Source: Marivirga tractuosa DSM 4126 (lineage in GTDB: Bacteria; Bacteroidota; Bacteroidia; Cytophagales; Cyclobacteriaceae). From it: 64,000 nucleotides of DNA. Each line of letters begins with the position of its first letter. Positions within the stretch are counted from its first letter, which is position 1. Below are positions 1-9,803 of this stretch, piece after piece. Both the position numbers and the translations under genes were made by a program. The DNA lies in assembly GCF_000183425.1 (NCBI RefSeq), contig NC_014759.1, positions 1,550,001-1,614,000 on the forward strand. Direction: 5' to 3'. Below the pieces are notes generated by a model. It did not search any database. It was not told where the DNA came from and saw nothing but the letters and a program-made list of their open reading frames with translations.

Positions 1-849
1 TTTACCTTTTTCTGCCAATTCTATCAGCATTTTCAACAAATTATTTTGAACCGCAGGCCCATAAGTTAAAACTGGTCCTTTTCCTGATTTTTGATCCCCA
101 CTTTCTACTTTATTATAAAGAGGAGAATGCGTATCATGGCAAACATCAGTAATAACCGCTACATCTGGTTTGATTTGATGCGCTATCATTTGCGCCCCTT
201 TCAATCCAACCTCTTCTTGCACAGCATTCACTATATATAATGCAAATGGAATTTGATCTTTGTTTTCATGGATCTTACGAGCTACCTCTGCAATCATAAA
301 TCCACCAATTCTATTATCCAAGGCTCTTCCTACAATATAATCTTTATCTTTAAGATACATTAATTCATCATCAAACGTGATCACACAGCCTACATGTATG
401 CCCATTTTCTCCACTTCCTCTTTATTATTGGCCCCAACATCAATAAAAATATTCTTTAACTCGGGCTTGATGTCATTCTCTTTATTTCTCACATGAATTG
501 CAGGCCAGCCAAAAATTCCTTTTACTATGCCCTTATCAGTATGAATATTGACTCTTTTCGATGGAGCAATCTGATGATCTGAACCACCATTTCTAACTAC
601 ATATATATATCCATCATCAGAAATATAATTCACAAACCAAGAAATTTCATCGGCATGCGCTTCGATTACAACCTTATAAGGAGCATCTTTATTTATAATT
701 GCTGCTACTGTACCGTAATTATCTTGAATAAATTCATCCGTATACGGTTTGATATATTCTAACCAAAGTTTTTGTCCACTGGTCTCGAATCCTGTTGGAG
801 CTGCATTATTTAAATATTTAAAAAGAAAATCTTCTGCTATCTTATCCAT
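1..849 (-). CDS. M42 family metallopeptidase (glutamyl aminopeptidase / endoglucanase type), 3' end outside window
   Basis: The reading frame opens with ATG at 849 and stays open to base 1, so the C-terminus lies outside the window. The translation has the hallmarks of M42 di-metal aminopeptidases: a first metal histidine in a VIEAHADEISW context, a GRALDNRIGG segment (metal-bridging Asp), the catalytic glutamates in NAVQEEVGLKG, and an ITDVCHDTHSP segment (metal Asp). The family consists of cytoplasmic, usually dodecameric enzymes that trim N-terminal residues from peptides. There is no signal peptide, which fits. No partner gene is visible; the next minus-strand gene upstream is a small membrane protein about 95 bp away. 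Family assignment is secure; the substrate is not known from the sequence. Confidence 0.9.
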   Translation of the reverse strand, partial: MDKIAEDFLFKYLNNAAPTGFETSGQKLWLEYIKPYTDEFIQDNYGTVAAIINKDAPYKVVIEAHADEISWFVNYISDDGYIYVVRNGGSDHQIAPSKRVNIHTDKGIVKGIFGWPAIHVRNKENDIKPELKNIFIDVGANNKEEVEKMGIHVGCVITFDDELMYLKDKDYIVGRALDNRIGGFMIAEVARKIHENKDQIPFALYIVNAVQEEVGLKGAQMIAHQIKPDVAVITDVCHDTHSPLYNKVESGDQKSGKGPVLTYGPAVQNNLLKMLIELAEKGK

Positions 850-944
850 AATTAAATTGTATGTTAATTAAATGTCAATGCTAAGATAAGCGTTGCTGAT
901 AGCAAAATGTTACTCAATCCTAATAAAATCTGAGAAATAGGACA

Positions 945-1136
945 TTAATTCCTACCTGCTATTAAGAATGGGAGAAGAAATATTGCACCAACCGTAGCAA
1001 AAGATAAATTAATTGCGAAGCCCAATATTCTAAAGGGTAATAATAGCAACCAAATTAAAGGGTAAAGAAATAAGGCTAAAATTGCTAGCGGCCAACAAAT
1101 AACCAAAAGAATACACCAAAGTAAGAATCTTATCAT
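945..1136 (-). CDS. small hydrophobic membrane protein (63 aa)
   Basis: This 63-residue protein is almost entirely hydrophobic, with two likely membrane segments (about residues 3-25 and 26-58) separated by a proline-containing turn and ending in a short polar tail (AGRN). I do not recognise a named family. Short two-helix proteins of this kind are common in Bacteroidota. It lies between the aminopeptidase and the amidohydrolase on the same strand but is separated from both by noncoding DNA, so it is probably its own unit. It is kept as real because of the clean composition and ATG start; function unknown. Confidence 0.55.
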   Translation of the reverse strand: MIRFLLWCILLVICWPLAILALFLYPLIWLLLLPFRILGFAINLSFATVGAIFLLPFLIAGRN

Positions 1137-1314
1137 GACTGTTGTTTTTTTACTTTAGCTTTTTCAATTGATGTGCCAATATTTAAAATGCACTTTTTAA
1201 TAGGTTGGACAAACACCAAGCTTTGGTGTGCATTAGAAATGAACAGTAAACTGTCCGAATTTGCACAGTATCAATGAAGTTTTTTTTGAACAAACGAAGA
1301 GGAATACTAAACTG

Positions 1315-1351
1315 AAAAGCCCTTAAATTTTTTGAGGCTTTAACGGCTTTT
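1315..1351 (-). terminator. rho-independent terminator of the amidohydrolase gene
   Basis: On the minus strand, a 13-base arm (1339-1351) pairs with 1315-1327 at 12 of 13 positions around an 11-base loop. The arms end in AAAA/TTTT. It starts 18 bp beyond the stop codon of the amidohydrolase gene. Confidence 0.75.
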
Positions 1352-1368
1352 CCAAATGAGAAGCTTTT

Positions 1369-2649
1369 TTATTGATTTTTGTATACTACACCCTTTTTCA
1401 TAACAAAATCAACCGACTCCATCGTCTTAATGTTTTCTGTTGGATCATCACTTACCGCAATAATATCTGCCATTTTACCCTCTGATATTGAACCATACTT
1501 ATCATAAACCTTCAATAATTTTGCTGGAGTTACAGTAGCCGAAATGATTGATTCCATAGGTTTCATTCCTGCTTCCACCATATAACCAAATTCCTTTCCA
1601 TTATCTCCGTGTTTAAAAACACCAGCATCAGTACCAAAAGCAATATTCACTCCCTTTTTATACGCTTTTCCAAATGTATCTTGAATTTTAGGACCGATAG
1701 CTTTAGCTTTAGGAACCACCACTTCAGGATAATATCCTTCAATTTCGGCCAGTTCTGCCACACTTTTACCTGCTGTAATAGTGGGCACATAATAAGCATC
1801 ATATTCTTTCATCAGTTCCATTGTTTCTTCAGACATCAAAGTACCGTGCTCAATGGTTTTGATTCCCGCCCTGATTGCGCGCTGCATTCCTTCATCGCCA
1901 TGTGCATGTGCTGCGGTTAGCATCCCATAATCATTAGCTGTTTCCACTATGGCTTTCAATTCATCTTCAAAAAACTGTGGGTTCTGACCATTTTTCGCCA
2001 TACTTAAAACACCAGCTGTAGCCGTAATTTTAATAACATCAGCTCCATTTTTATAACGCTGACGAACTGCTTTTCTAGCTTCTTCAGGGCTATTCACTAC
2101 ACCTTCTGCTGGCCCAGGATTTCCCATCAAATCGTCTTTATAGCCATTGGTAGGATCGGCATGACCACCTGTAGTAGCAATAGATTTTCCTGCAGAATAA
2201 ATGGTAGGGCCATCTACATAACCTTTATTGATAGCATCTCTTAAACTACTATTTACCCCACTTCCACCTAAATCACGAACTGATGTAAAACCAGCCATCA
2301 AAGTCTTTTTGGCATAGACAGTAGATTGAAAAGCCACATCCGCATCATTTAATGTAAATCGTTTGATATAACCATCTTTGGATGTTTCGCTCTCTAAGTG
2401 GACATGCATATCGAATAAACCAGGCATTACTGTTTTCGATTTCAAATCAATAGCTTTAGCATTTTCAGGAACATCCGAATAGCCCTTTTCGACCGACTTG
2501 ATTTTATCTCCTTCTATAATAATGGTCATTTCTGTTAAGACTTTTGATTTCTCAACATCTATTACTTTACCGCAATGCAAATAAGTGGTTTGAGCTATTA
2601 CGTTGAAGCTCACAGAAACCATAAATAAAAATAGATAAAGCTTTTTCAT
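1369..2649 (-). CDS. secreted metal-dependent amidohydrolase
   Basis: A 426-residue amidohydrolase-superfamily enzyme of the imidazolonepropionase / Xaa-Pro dipeptidase-like group. Residues 1-19 are a signal peptide ending ...VIAQ. The metal site is readable: HVH at 82-84 in MPGLFDMHVHLES, a lysine in DVIKITATAGV near 205 (the usual carboxylated Lys position), AAHAHGDEG near 245, EHGT near 266 and FGTDAG near 341 (metal Asp). The family hydrolyses C-N bonds in cyclic amides or dipeptides; secreted members in Bacteroidota mostly have no known substrate. The gene is monocistronic, with a strong terminator just downstream and the TerB-like gene 39 bp upstream on the same strand. Export suggests a periplasmic location. 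Confidence 0.9.
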   Translation of the reverse strand: MKKLYLFLFMVSVSFNVIAQTTYLHCGKVIDVEKSKVLTEMTIIIEGDKIKSVEKGYSDVPENAKAIDLKSKTVMPGLFDMHVHLESETSKDGYIKRFTLNDADVAFQSTVYAKKTLMAGFTSVRDLGGSGVNSSLRDAINKGYVDGPTIYSAGKSIATTGGHADPTNGYKDDLMGNPGPAEGVVNSPEEARKAVRQRYKNGADVIKITATAGVLSMAKNGQNPQFFEDELKAIVETANDYGMLTAAHAHGDEGMQRAIRAGIKTIEHGTLMSEETMELMKEYDAYYVPTITAGKSVAELAEIEGYYPEVVVPKAKAIGPKIQDTFGKAYKKGVNIAFGTDAGVFKHGDNGKEFGYMVEAGMKPMESIISATVTPAKLLKVYDKYGSISEGKMADIIAVSDDPTENIKTMESVDFVMKKGVVYKNQ

Positions 2650-2688
2650 ATATTTTTGTATTTTTTATTGTTATACTTTTCTGAAATT

Positions 2689-3129
2689 TTAAAGTAAATC
2701 ATCAGGATTATTGATGTAGAGTCCTAATTCTTCATCGCTTAATTCTGGCTGTTTCTGTTCGTCCTTTGCTGTTACAATTGAATTAGTCATACTTCCAACT
2801 AATCCTCTGTCTAGCCCCATTCTTTCAGCTATTAAGGCACACATTTGAGCTTCTCTCTCATCTAGTTTATTATCAACCAGCATCATTTGGATATACTCAT
2901 AGAGAAAAATTATTTTTTCTTTAAGGGTGTCAGGTTCATGAAATTTGACTTCTGATCCCTCATCAATAATCTCATCCACTTCTTTTTCTGCTACTCCATT
3001 TTTTCTACCCAAGGCATAGAGATATCTTTTTTCTTCCTTAACAAATCTATTATCAATTTTAGCAAGCTGATATAAATGAATAAGATGGGAATATATTTTT
3101 TCAGTTGTCAATTCAAGCTCAAATTTCAT
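2689..3129 (-). CDS. TerB-like (tellurite resistance fold) protein
   Basis: A 146-residue, highly charged, helical cytoplasmic protein. It has two acidic repeats of the TerB type: one around IDNRFVKEEKRYLYALGRK (about 25-43) and a second around DNKLDEREAQMCALIAERMG (about 92-111). This pairing of D/N-x-x-hydrophobic acidic loops, each followed by a helix, is typical of TerB and DjlA N-terminal domains. No DnaJ domain is attached. Function is unknown; TerB-like domains are linked to stress responses at membranes. The divergent AcpH-like gene begins 78 bp away, so the interval 3130-3207 probably holds both promoters. Confidence 0.7.
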   Translation of the reverse strand: MKFELELTTEKIYSHLIHLYQLAKIDNRFVKEEKRYLYALGRKNGVAEKEVDEIIDEGSEVKFHEPDTLKEKIIFLYEYIQMMLVDNKLDEREAQMCALIAERMGLDRGLVGSMTNSIVTAKDEQKQPELSDEELGLYINNPDDLL

Positions 3130-3207
3130 TTTTAAAATTCATCACATTAATAAGCAATATACAATTTGTTGCGGAATATTCCACCAAATTAACCTATATT
3201 GAAAGTC

Positions 3208-3792
3208 ATGAATTTTTTGGCACACATATATCTTTCAGGTGAATCCAATGAATTAAAAATCGGAAATTTTATAGGTGATTTTGTGAAAGCTTCGGATATG
3301 GAGCACTACAATGATACAATCAACCACGGTATCAGAATGCATTGGGCAATTGATGAGTTTACTGACCAGCATCCAATTGTTCAGAAAAGTAAAGATAGAT
3401 TAAGACCAAAATATGGTCATTATGCAGGAGTGATCGTAGATATCTATTATGATCACTTTTTAGCTAGGAACTGGAAAGAGTATCATGCCGAAAATTTAAG
3501 GCAATATGTTGATCAACAATATAAAATGTTAGAGAATCATATCAGCATCCTACCAAAAAAAGTGGTACATATGCTTCCTTATATGATAAAATATGATTGG
3601 CTATTTAATTATCAATACTTTGATGGCATAGACAGGGTCATGCATGGAATGGCGAATCGTTCCAACTTTAACTCGAGAATGGATGAATCTGTGGTGGAAT
3701 TAAAGAAATATCATATGGAATTTGAGGAAGAGTTTGAAGAATTTTTCACTGAACTTCAGGCATTTTGTAATGATTTTTTGAAGAAGAAGTAA
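3208..3792 (+). CDS. acpH: acyl carrier protein phosphodiesterase (AcpH family)
   Basis: A 194-residue protein of the AcpH family, which removes the 4'-phosphopantetheine arm from holo-ACP. The N-terminus reads MNFLAHIYLS, the usual family start, so I prefer the ATG at 3208 over an upstream in-frame TTG at 3199. Conserved features include NFIGDFVKAS (metal-binding Asp of the HD-like fold), GIRMHWAIDEFTDQHP and the IVDIYYDHFLARNW block. Length matches the family (about 190-200). It is transcribed alone and divergently from the TerB-like gene. Confidence is high for family, moderate for exact activity, since distant members are untested. Confidence 0.85.
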   Translation: MNFLAHIYLSGESNELKIGNFIGDFVKASDMEHYNDTINHGIRMHWAIDEFTDQHPIVQKSKDRLRPKYGHYAGVIVDIYYDHFLARNWKEYHAENLRQYVDQQYKMLENHISILPKKVVHMLPYMIKYDWLFNYQYFDGIDRVMHGMANRSNFNSRMDESVVELKKYHMEFEEEFEEFFTELQAFCNDFLKKK

Positions 3793-3855
3793 ATTTTAGT
3801 AAAAGTGGTTTTCATATGCAATCATTTATATTTTAGGCAGGGCTAAAATCATTGG

Positions 3856-3875
3856 ATTCCTGCCTGCGCAGGAAT
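3856..3875. repeat. short palindromic intergenic repeat
   Basis: Perfect 8-base arms (ATTCCTGC and GCAGGAAT) around a 4-base centre, between convergent genes. It has no T-run, so it is a REP-like palindrome rather than a terminator. No second copy is seen in the window. Confidence 0.5.
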
Positions 3876-3997
3876 GAACGCACAGAACAAATCATATGCA
3901 TTAATTCTATTCTTTTTCCCTTCCTTTGAATGATTTCCTCCTGTTTTCATTATAAGTCGATTTATTGTCAACTTATTTCAGGACGGGACACATTCAC

Positions 3998-4034
3998 AAA
4001 AAAAAGCCAGCTCAATCTTTGGAGCTAGCTTTTA
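3998..4034 (-). terminator. rho-independent terminator of the T9SS surface protein gene
   Basis: Read on the minus strand: a stem of about 10 bp (AGCTAGCTCC against GAGCTGGCT, one mismatch) with a 7-base loop, followed by a run of eight T. It lies 22 bp past the stop of the giant secreted protein gene. Confidence 0.8.
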
Positions 4035-4055
4035 TCTAATATGGAATTGTCAAAT

Positions 4056-7000
4056 TTAGTTCTTCACCAATTTCTTCATCGCTCTTCCTTTGGAGTTGGT
4101 AATTTCCAGAAAGTACATATTGCTATGAAGCTCACTGATATTGAGTTTCAAATTATCAGTAAAGTTTTCTTCCTTTAATACTGTACCATTCATGTCAATA
4201 ATTCTAGCAACTGCCTTACCTGGAATTTCAATATTCACGAAATCACGCACTGGGTTAGGATAAACGGCCACTTCGATTTCGTTTTCGATACCAAGTCCAA
4301 GTACCACTTCTTCTATATTGAATACAACGCCTTCCTCACTTACAGCTGCGGAGATTATCAATTCTGAGCCCTCTTCATCCATGGTGAAGGTAGAACCTTC
4401 CAGGTTTATATCTATGCCCACTACATCGAGTAAAAGTTGATACTCTCCCGCAGGGATACGTGTGATTTCAAAGTCTCCATTTGCGTCTGTCTCCACCTGC
4501 GTAAGAATTTCTTCATCTGATGTTCTTACTAAAAAAACCGTCACACCTTCCAATCCTTCTCCATCTAGAATTGCACCTTGCACAATTCTACCAGTTCCTG
4601 TTCCAGCGTCTACAACTCTTCCATTAACTATACCATTTCCAGTAAGTTGATTGGGATCAGATTTCTCAATCATCTGAATTTCAATATCTGAAACAGAACT
4701 AAGCACATGTCTACTCAATGTGGATCGATTGGCATCACCATAATAGGTTTTCGCATAACCCTGCTCAGCTTCGTTTGGCTCAATTATAATAGAATGAATA
4801 CCCAATGGGATGTCTAAAGAGAAAGTACCTTCATTAGTAAGTTCTGCAGAAGCTCTTGTAATTATTGTTCCAAGGAAATTGAAGTTTGCTTTTACTGTTC
4901 CATTTGTGAATGGCTCGCCTTCTTTATTTATGGCTTTTCCAGCTATTGTGAATGGAGTTGCATTATCAAACTGCCATTTTAGAACGGGATGAAAACCAAC
5001 ACCTGCATGCGACCAAATATTATCTAAATCCCACCCTTCATTTACATAGGATTCTCGCTTGCGCATTTCAGAGGTAATAAGACCGTTACCTCCAATTATA
5101 TTGGTATCTGTACCAGAAAGTTCAGTGTCCCAAAACGTATTAGTAAATTGAATAGCCTGAAATCGCGCCCATCCAAGTAAGCCACCACCATTTGCTCCAA
5201 CCTTACCATTACTATAACAATTGGTAATCAAGGCTACATTATTAACAAAATTATCCACCTCTCCAATCAACCCACCATGATAATCATCGGATGAAACATT
5301 ACCGATATTATAACTATTAGTAAGGTTAGTTGTATAGCGATCCATCTTACCAACTACCCCCCCTGCAAACTTGCTAGAATGAAGAGTTCCAGAATTAAAA
5401 GAACTCTCTATCACAGAAGTTCTATTTTCTGTTCCCGCGGCAAGACCTATTAAACCACCAACTAACTCACCATTTAAACTGCCATAATTTGCTGATCTTC
5501 TAATTAAAATAACCCCGAGCTGATAACCAACTAATCCACCTACAGTTACTTGGGAACCTGTTGGGCTATTCTGTGTAGCGGAAATAGATAAATCATTTGT
5601 ACAATCTTCTATCAATAAATCCCCTCTTACAAATCCAACTATCCCACCATTTTGGAGGCCATCTTCAAATAATACATCGGGTCCCGAAACATGAACATTT
5701 GAAATTGTAAAATCAAATTCATTCGTTACTTCGAAACTACTAGCACTAGCAGCAAGAGCCGCATTAATTGACCCTCCTGATAAAAATTCAACTTCTAAAA
5801 GACTAAGATTACTTATCTCGGCATTCTGTTTTAGTTCATAAAACATAGCGCAATACGCATCACAATTTCCTATTTTCATCCCACTTATGAAATGATTATC
5901 TCCTTCATAAATACCATCAAAACCTTTTGGTTCCGCGGATTCAGAAAAACCTATTGGCGTAAATGCTTCGCTACCCATCTGAATATCCGAAATCTGAAGA
6001 AAATGGCTACTTAAATCTTCCGAAATAGAAGCAAAGTAACTGATTTGCCTTAAATCATCCTCATTCGCAATCAAGTAAGGATCGTCTTCCGTACCAGAAC
6101 CTCCACTATATTTGAAATTAAGGATGGCGCTTGCAATAGTAGCTGTTTCATTAAAACTACCGGCCAAGTCTTCAAAAGCATCCGCTTCAATGGTAATAGT
6201 TATAGTGGCGCCTTTTTCTAATTCTTCATCAGCTGCTATACTAGCAGTAGCTGTTTGTTCATTAACCATCACAAAACCTGTTATGCTAGCATTATTGACT
6301 TGAACATCTGACAGCTCAAAACCAGTAATAGGCTCACTAAAGCTAAAAGTTACCTCAACTGGATCAAAACCGATTTCAGTAGGCAAGTTTTCGATAGTTA
6401 CAGTTGGAGCAGAAGTATTATACAACAATCCTTCAATTATATTTGAAGAGGCTTCATTTCTAGCTGAATCTACTGCTCGTGCTGATAAATCATATATCCC
6501 TTCGCTTAAGTTTTCAAGGGTCAAGCTCCATGCACCATTACCTATATTCTCTTGTGGTATTATGTAATCGGTTGCTCCAACCCCTATAATTAAACTATCA
6601 AGATTTGTTTCTTCGATGGTGCCATTTAAAGTGATAGGGCCTGATTCAGTTACTGTTTGCTCATTTATTGATACTACAGGAACTGTATCATCATATTTAA
6701 TCACATATACCTCAGAAGCTGCATTACTATTGCCAAATTTATCTTGGGCTATATTTGCAGGGAAGCTAACAAGAACATTATCTGCTCCACTCGGGCGTAA
6801 CAATAAGCCCACGGCAAAATCAGATGGTAGCGTAACAAAATCTATTACTTCTGCATTATCAATATTATAGGATGATACCGGAACTCCCGCGTTTAAGTCT
6901 TCGCTCACTACAAAATCTACCTGAAAATCATTACTATTGGTGAATGCAGGTACATTTTCAAGGAATAATTCTGGTGGCGTATTATCAAACTGTGTTATTT

Positions 7001-9068
7001 GCTTATTACTTGCAGTATTAAAATTACCAGCTGCGTCTTGTACCCGATTCTCCGCAACTTCTAAAGTAACTTCTCCATCTGCTGAAGGATTAATTGTTAC
7101 AGTAAAGCTAATACTATCCGGAGTTGTTAAGGCACCGATTGTTCCATTGCCAACAGTTATATCAGTTATGTCAAAACCAGAAACCACCTCGCTAAATGAA
7201 ATGCTAGCATCAAAAGAAGTTGTATTTCCTACTGAGTCTGGAGCAGTAATAGCAACCGTAGGTTTTGTAGTATCTATATAAAAGATGGAATCAATTACTG
7301 TCTGATTATCTGCTGAATCCAGAGCAGTTACTTCTATGGTGTGCATGCCCTCAGTGAAAGTATCACCTCCGAAACTATTTGTAAACCAGACTGTGTCACT
7401 TATACCTGTTTGATATACGGTTGAACCACCGTCAATTCTTAAACTCACACTTTTTGGAAATGTATCTTTAATTGAACCAAACAAAAGAGGTGTAGTGCTA
7501 TTGAATAATGTATCAGATAAAGAAATTATTGGCGCAGTGACATCATACTTTAGTATTAAGTCACTTTCTGAAGCTAAATTCGCATTACCCGCTAAATCAT
7601 TGGCTACACCAGCAGCAACACTTACATTGATAACTCCATCTGCAGTTGGGGTAATCTCAATATCAAATACAATATTGTCAGAGGTTGAGAAATTGGATAC
7701 TGTTCCGTTATTTACTGTTAAATCAGTGGACTCAAAACCGGCCACTTCTTCGCTAAAAGTAACGGTTACCAGTAATGGTGCGGTAGTTTCAAACTCAGGC
7801 TCTGATGTAGCAAAAGAAACTGTTGGTGCTTCTGTATCCGGTATAGGTGGCCCATATACTTTGACTTGTCCGGCAGTTTCTCCACCTGCCCCATTTAAAG
7901 GAGCTCCCACCACGAATTGCTCACCGGTGGTAGTGGCCGCCACTGATGTTCCAAAAATATCGCCCGAAGCATCTCCTACAATGGAATCTAATAAGTTCCA
8001 ATCGGATGTAGCATACTCGTAAATATTAACATAACCATTGGGGCTGTCAGGATCAACAAAACCAGGCGCACCAACAATTAATCTTGCACCATCTCTAGAG
8101 AGGGAAAGACTTCTACTGAATTCGTCATTGAAGGTATTGGTTGTAACTCTACTTCCCAATAATTGCCATGAAGTGGTATATTCGAATACCTCAAAATAAG
8201 TATTGATAGGGCTAAAAAGGCTGACCATGGTTCCTACAGCTAACCTACTGCCATCATCAGAAAGTGAAACATCATTACCAAATAAAGCACCTAAATCACC
8301 TGTGAAAGAATCCATTAAAGACCATGCGCTACCATCAAAATTATATATTCTTACTTGCCCACTATCATCAAAATCACCTTCGACAGAAGAATAGCTGGGA
8401 GCGCCCACCGCTAAAACTGTATCAGTAGCGGTTACAGCAATATCTATACTGTTTCCGAAAAGTTCATTATCCTGAACTCCGTTAAGGTCACTACCAAATT
8501 GCAAATAATCATTACCCGATCTTTCATAAACCCTTACAGCACCTCTTTCGGATCCACCACCCGCTGCAAAGGGAGCAGTAACTGCTAAAATATCCCCATT
8601 CGCTGAAATGGATATAGCATCTCCAAAGGATTCACCAGAAGCTGAAGCATCTAAAGTAGCAATTTGAATGTAACTACTGCCAACCCATTCATAAACATAA
8701 ATCCGGCCTGAATTGGAAAAATCACCAAAACTAGCCTGATTAGAAGGAGCTCCTATGGCGAGAATACTTCCATCTGCACTCATGCTTAAGCCTTTTCCAA
8801 AATTATCGGAATCTGCTTCTCCCTGCAAGGTAGCACCTCTTTGTACCAGGCTATTTCCTGATAGCTCGTAAACCTTCACTTCCCCGCGGAGAAATTCGGT
8901 TGGGCCACTAGCGGCAATGATATTTCCATCTGCCGAACTTGCTACTGTATTTCCAAAATTATCAGCTGGTGCACCTGTAAGGTCACTTCCTAATTGTTCA
9001 TAGGTTTGGGCATTGACTATCATGCCAAGCAACGATAAGCTGATGATGAGTAGAATTCTATATTTCAT
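4056..9068 (-). CDS. giant T9SS-exported surface protein with FG-GAP-like, Ig-like and GLUG repeats
   Basis: A 1670-residue modular secreted protein. Residues 1-20 are a signal peptide ending VNAQ. Residues about 25-405 hold seven beta-propeller-like repeats of FG-GAP type (pattern xFGxxxxxSxDGxxLAVGAP). Residues about 410-985 hold several Ig-like domains with the signature VTVTFSEEVAGFESTDLTV and DLAGN, typical of bacterial Ig-like (Big) families. Residues about 985-1350 carry GLUG-type repeats (GGLVGYQLG, GGLIGLAAG, GGVVGKMD, GGLIGEVD). Two carboxypeptidase-regulatory/SdrD-like folds follow (about 1365-1580). The C-terminal 75 residues, beginning VAVYPNPVRDFVNIEIPG and ending MKKLVKN, are a type A T9SS sorting domain. 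The protein is therefore exported by the T9SS and probably anchored at the cell surface; adhesion or matrix contact is an inference. It is monocistronic with its own terminator. Confidence 0.92.
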   Translation of the reverse strand: MKYRILLIISLSLLGMIVNAQTYEQLGSDLTGAPADNFGNTVASSADGNIIAASGPTEFLRGEVKVYELSGNSLVQRGATLQGEADSDNFGKGLSMSADGSILAIGAPSNQASFGDFSNSGRIYVYEWVGSSYIQIATLDASASGESFGDAISISANGDILAVTAPFAAGGGSERGAVRVYERSGNDYLQFGSDLNGVQDNELFGNSIDIAVTATDTVLAVGAPSYSSVEGDFDDSGQVRIYNFDGSAWSLMDSFTGDLGALFGNDVSLSDDGSRLAVGTMVSLFSPINTYFEVFEYTTSWQLLGSRVTTNTFNDEFSRSLSLSRDGARLIVGAPGFVDPDSPNGYVNIYEYATSDWNLLDSIVGDASGDIFGTSVAATTTGEQFVVGAPLNGAGGETAGQVKVYGPPIPDTEAPTVSFATSEPEFETTAPLLVTVTFSEEVAGFESTDLTVNNGTVSNFSTSDNIVFDIEITPTADGVINVSVAAGVANDLAGNANLASESDLILKYDVTAPIISLSDTLFNSTTPLLFGSIKDTFPKSVSLRIDGGSTVYQTGISDTVWFTNSFGGDTFTEGMHTIEVTALDSADNQTVIDSIFYIDTTKPTVAITAPDSVGNTTSFDASISFSEVVSGFDITDITVGNGTIGALTTPDSISFTVTINPSADGEVTLEVAENRVQDAAGNFNTASNKQITQFDNTPPELFLENVPAFTNSNDFQVDFVVSEDLNAGVPVSSYNIDNAEVIDFVTLPSDFAVGLLLRPSGADNVLVSFPANIAQDKFGNSNAASEVYVIKYDDTVPVVSINEQTVTESGPITLNGTIEETNLDSLIIGVGATDYIIPQENIGNGAWSLTLENLSEGIYDLSARAVDSARNEASSNIIEGLLYNTSAPTVTIENLPTEIGFDPVEVTFSFSEPITGFELSDVQVNNASITGFVMVNEQTATASIAADEELEKGATITITIEADAFEDLAGSFNETATIASAILNFKYSGGSGTEDDPYLIANEDDLRQISYFASISEDLSSHFLQISDIQMGSEAFTPIGFSESAEPKGFDGIYEGDNHFISGMKIGNCDAYCAMFYELKQNAEISNLSLLEVEFLSGGSINAALAASASSFEVTNEFDFTISNVHVSGPDVLFEDGLQNGGIVGFVRGDLLIEDCTNDLSISATQNSPTGSQVTVGGLVGYQLGVILIRRSANYGSLNGELVGGLIGLAAGTENRTSVIESSFNSGTLHSSKFAGGVVGKMDRYTTNLTNSYNIGNVSSDDYHGGLIGEVDNFVNNVALITNCYSNGKVGANGGGLLGWARFQAIQFTNTFWDTELSGTDTNIIGGNGLITSEMRKRESYVNEGWDLDNIWSHAGVGFHPVLKWQFDNATPFTIAGKAINKEGEPFTNGTVKANFNFLGTIITRASAELTNEGTFSLDIPLGIHSIIIEPNEAEQGYAKTYYGDANRSTLSRHVLSSVSDIEIQMIEKSDPNQLTGNGIVNGRVVDAGTGTGRIVQGAILDGEGLEGVTVFLVRTSDEEILTQVETDANGDFEITRIPAGEYQLLLDVVGIDINLEGSTFTMDEEGSELIISAAVSEEGVVFNIEEVVLGLGIENEIEVAVYPNPVRDFVNIEIPGKAVARIIDMNGTVLKEENFTDNLKLNISELHSNMYFLEITNSKGRAMKKLVKN

Positions 9069-9245
9069 ATAGTTTTAAGTTTTTCAAAAACTAAAATTAC
9101 ATGAAACCTTGAGTTCATCATAAAATTTCATCGAATATAAATATACTGATCAGATGCTTTTTAGGCTTTAAAATGGCTTATAGACAACTTTAGCTTAAAA
9201 TCTATAGAAATTTGTCGAATGAAAGACTTTATTAAGAGGAGAAAT

Positions 9246-9278
9246 AAAAAAGCCAGTTGAAAATAATATAACTGGCTA
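9246..9278 (-). terminator. rho-independent terminator
   Basis: On the minus strand, AGCCAGTT pairs with AACTGGCT across an AT-rich loop and is followed by six T. It lies 34 bp downstream of the small secreted protein gene that ends at 9312. Confidence 0.75.
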
Positions 9279-9311
9279 AAATATAATCGATCGGTATTTT
9301 ATAAAGGAATA

Positions 9312-9686
9312 CTACTGAATCACAATAGCTACCTTATTCAATTTTTTAGCCTCAAGGGTATCCGTTTGAACACCTAAATTATTATTATTCATTTTACCTT
9401 TTTCAGCATGGACATGATAAACTTTAGGCTCTAAATCTTTAAAAGTTACTCTTCCTTTTTTGTCTGTCACTTGAGCATCTGCAACAGGATTTTCACTTTT
9501 TCTGTAGTCGTCTTTGTTTCCATAAAGGGTAACAGTTGCACCTTCCTGAATATTCCCTAAATCATCCTGAATGACAATTCTTAAGTTGGTTTTAAATAAT
9601 TGAGCATCTTCAGATTTTGGAGTAAACTGAAAGAACATAAAAGCTGATACAATTAATAAACTTAATGCTAACGTTAATTTTTTCAT
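9312..9686 (-). CDS. secreted single-domain protein with a carboxypeptidase-regulatory / prealbumin-like fold
   Basis: A 124-residue exported protein. Residues 1-18 form a signal peptide or membrane anchor. Residues about 35-115 look like one transthyretin-like beta sandwich: LRIVIQDDLGNIQEGATVTL, then a variable loop, then VTDKKGRVTFKDLEPKVYHV. This A-x-V-x-L...T-x-x-x-G-x-x-x-F...L-x-P-x-x-Y pattern is that of CarboxypepD_reg and SpaA-like domains. There is no catalytic domain. The gene stands alone between two terminators. A role as a small periplasmic or surface structural protein is inference only. Confidence 0.65.
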   Translation of the reverse strand: MKKLTLALSLLIVSAFMFFQFTPKSEDAQLFKTNLRIVIQDDLGNIQEGATVTLYGNKDDYRKSENPVADAQVTDKKGRVTFKDLEPKVYHVHAEKGKMNNNNLGVQTDTLEAKKLNKVAIVIQ

Positions 9687-9750
9687 AGTTTTTGATATTT
9701 GGGTGTTCTTACGTTGAATGAAATGAAATTGTTATTTTACTTAAAAAACA

Positions 9751-9784
9751 AAAAAAGCAACAAACCTCTCGATCTGTTGCTTTC
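9751..9784 (-). terminator. rho-independent terminator of the desaturase gene
   Basis: On the minus strand, AGCAACA pairs with TGTTGCT, followed by a run of T. It lies 20 bp past the desaturase stop codon. Confidence 0.75.
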
Positions 9785-9803
9785 TAATCTATTATTTAAT
9801 CAA

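Noticed and set aside
4462..8394. Several antisense open frames of 60-175 codons opposite the giant surface protein
   Set aside because: They mirror the repeat codons of the large gene and show no starts, signals or family motifs of their own.
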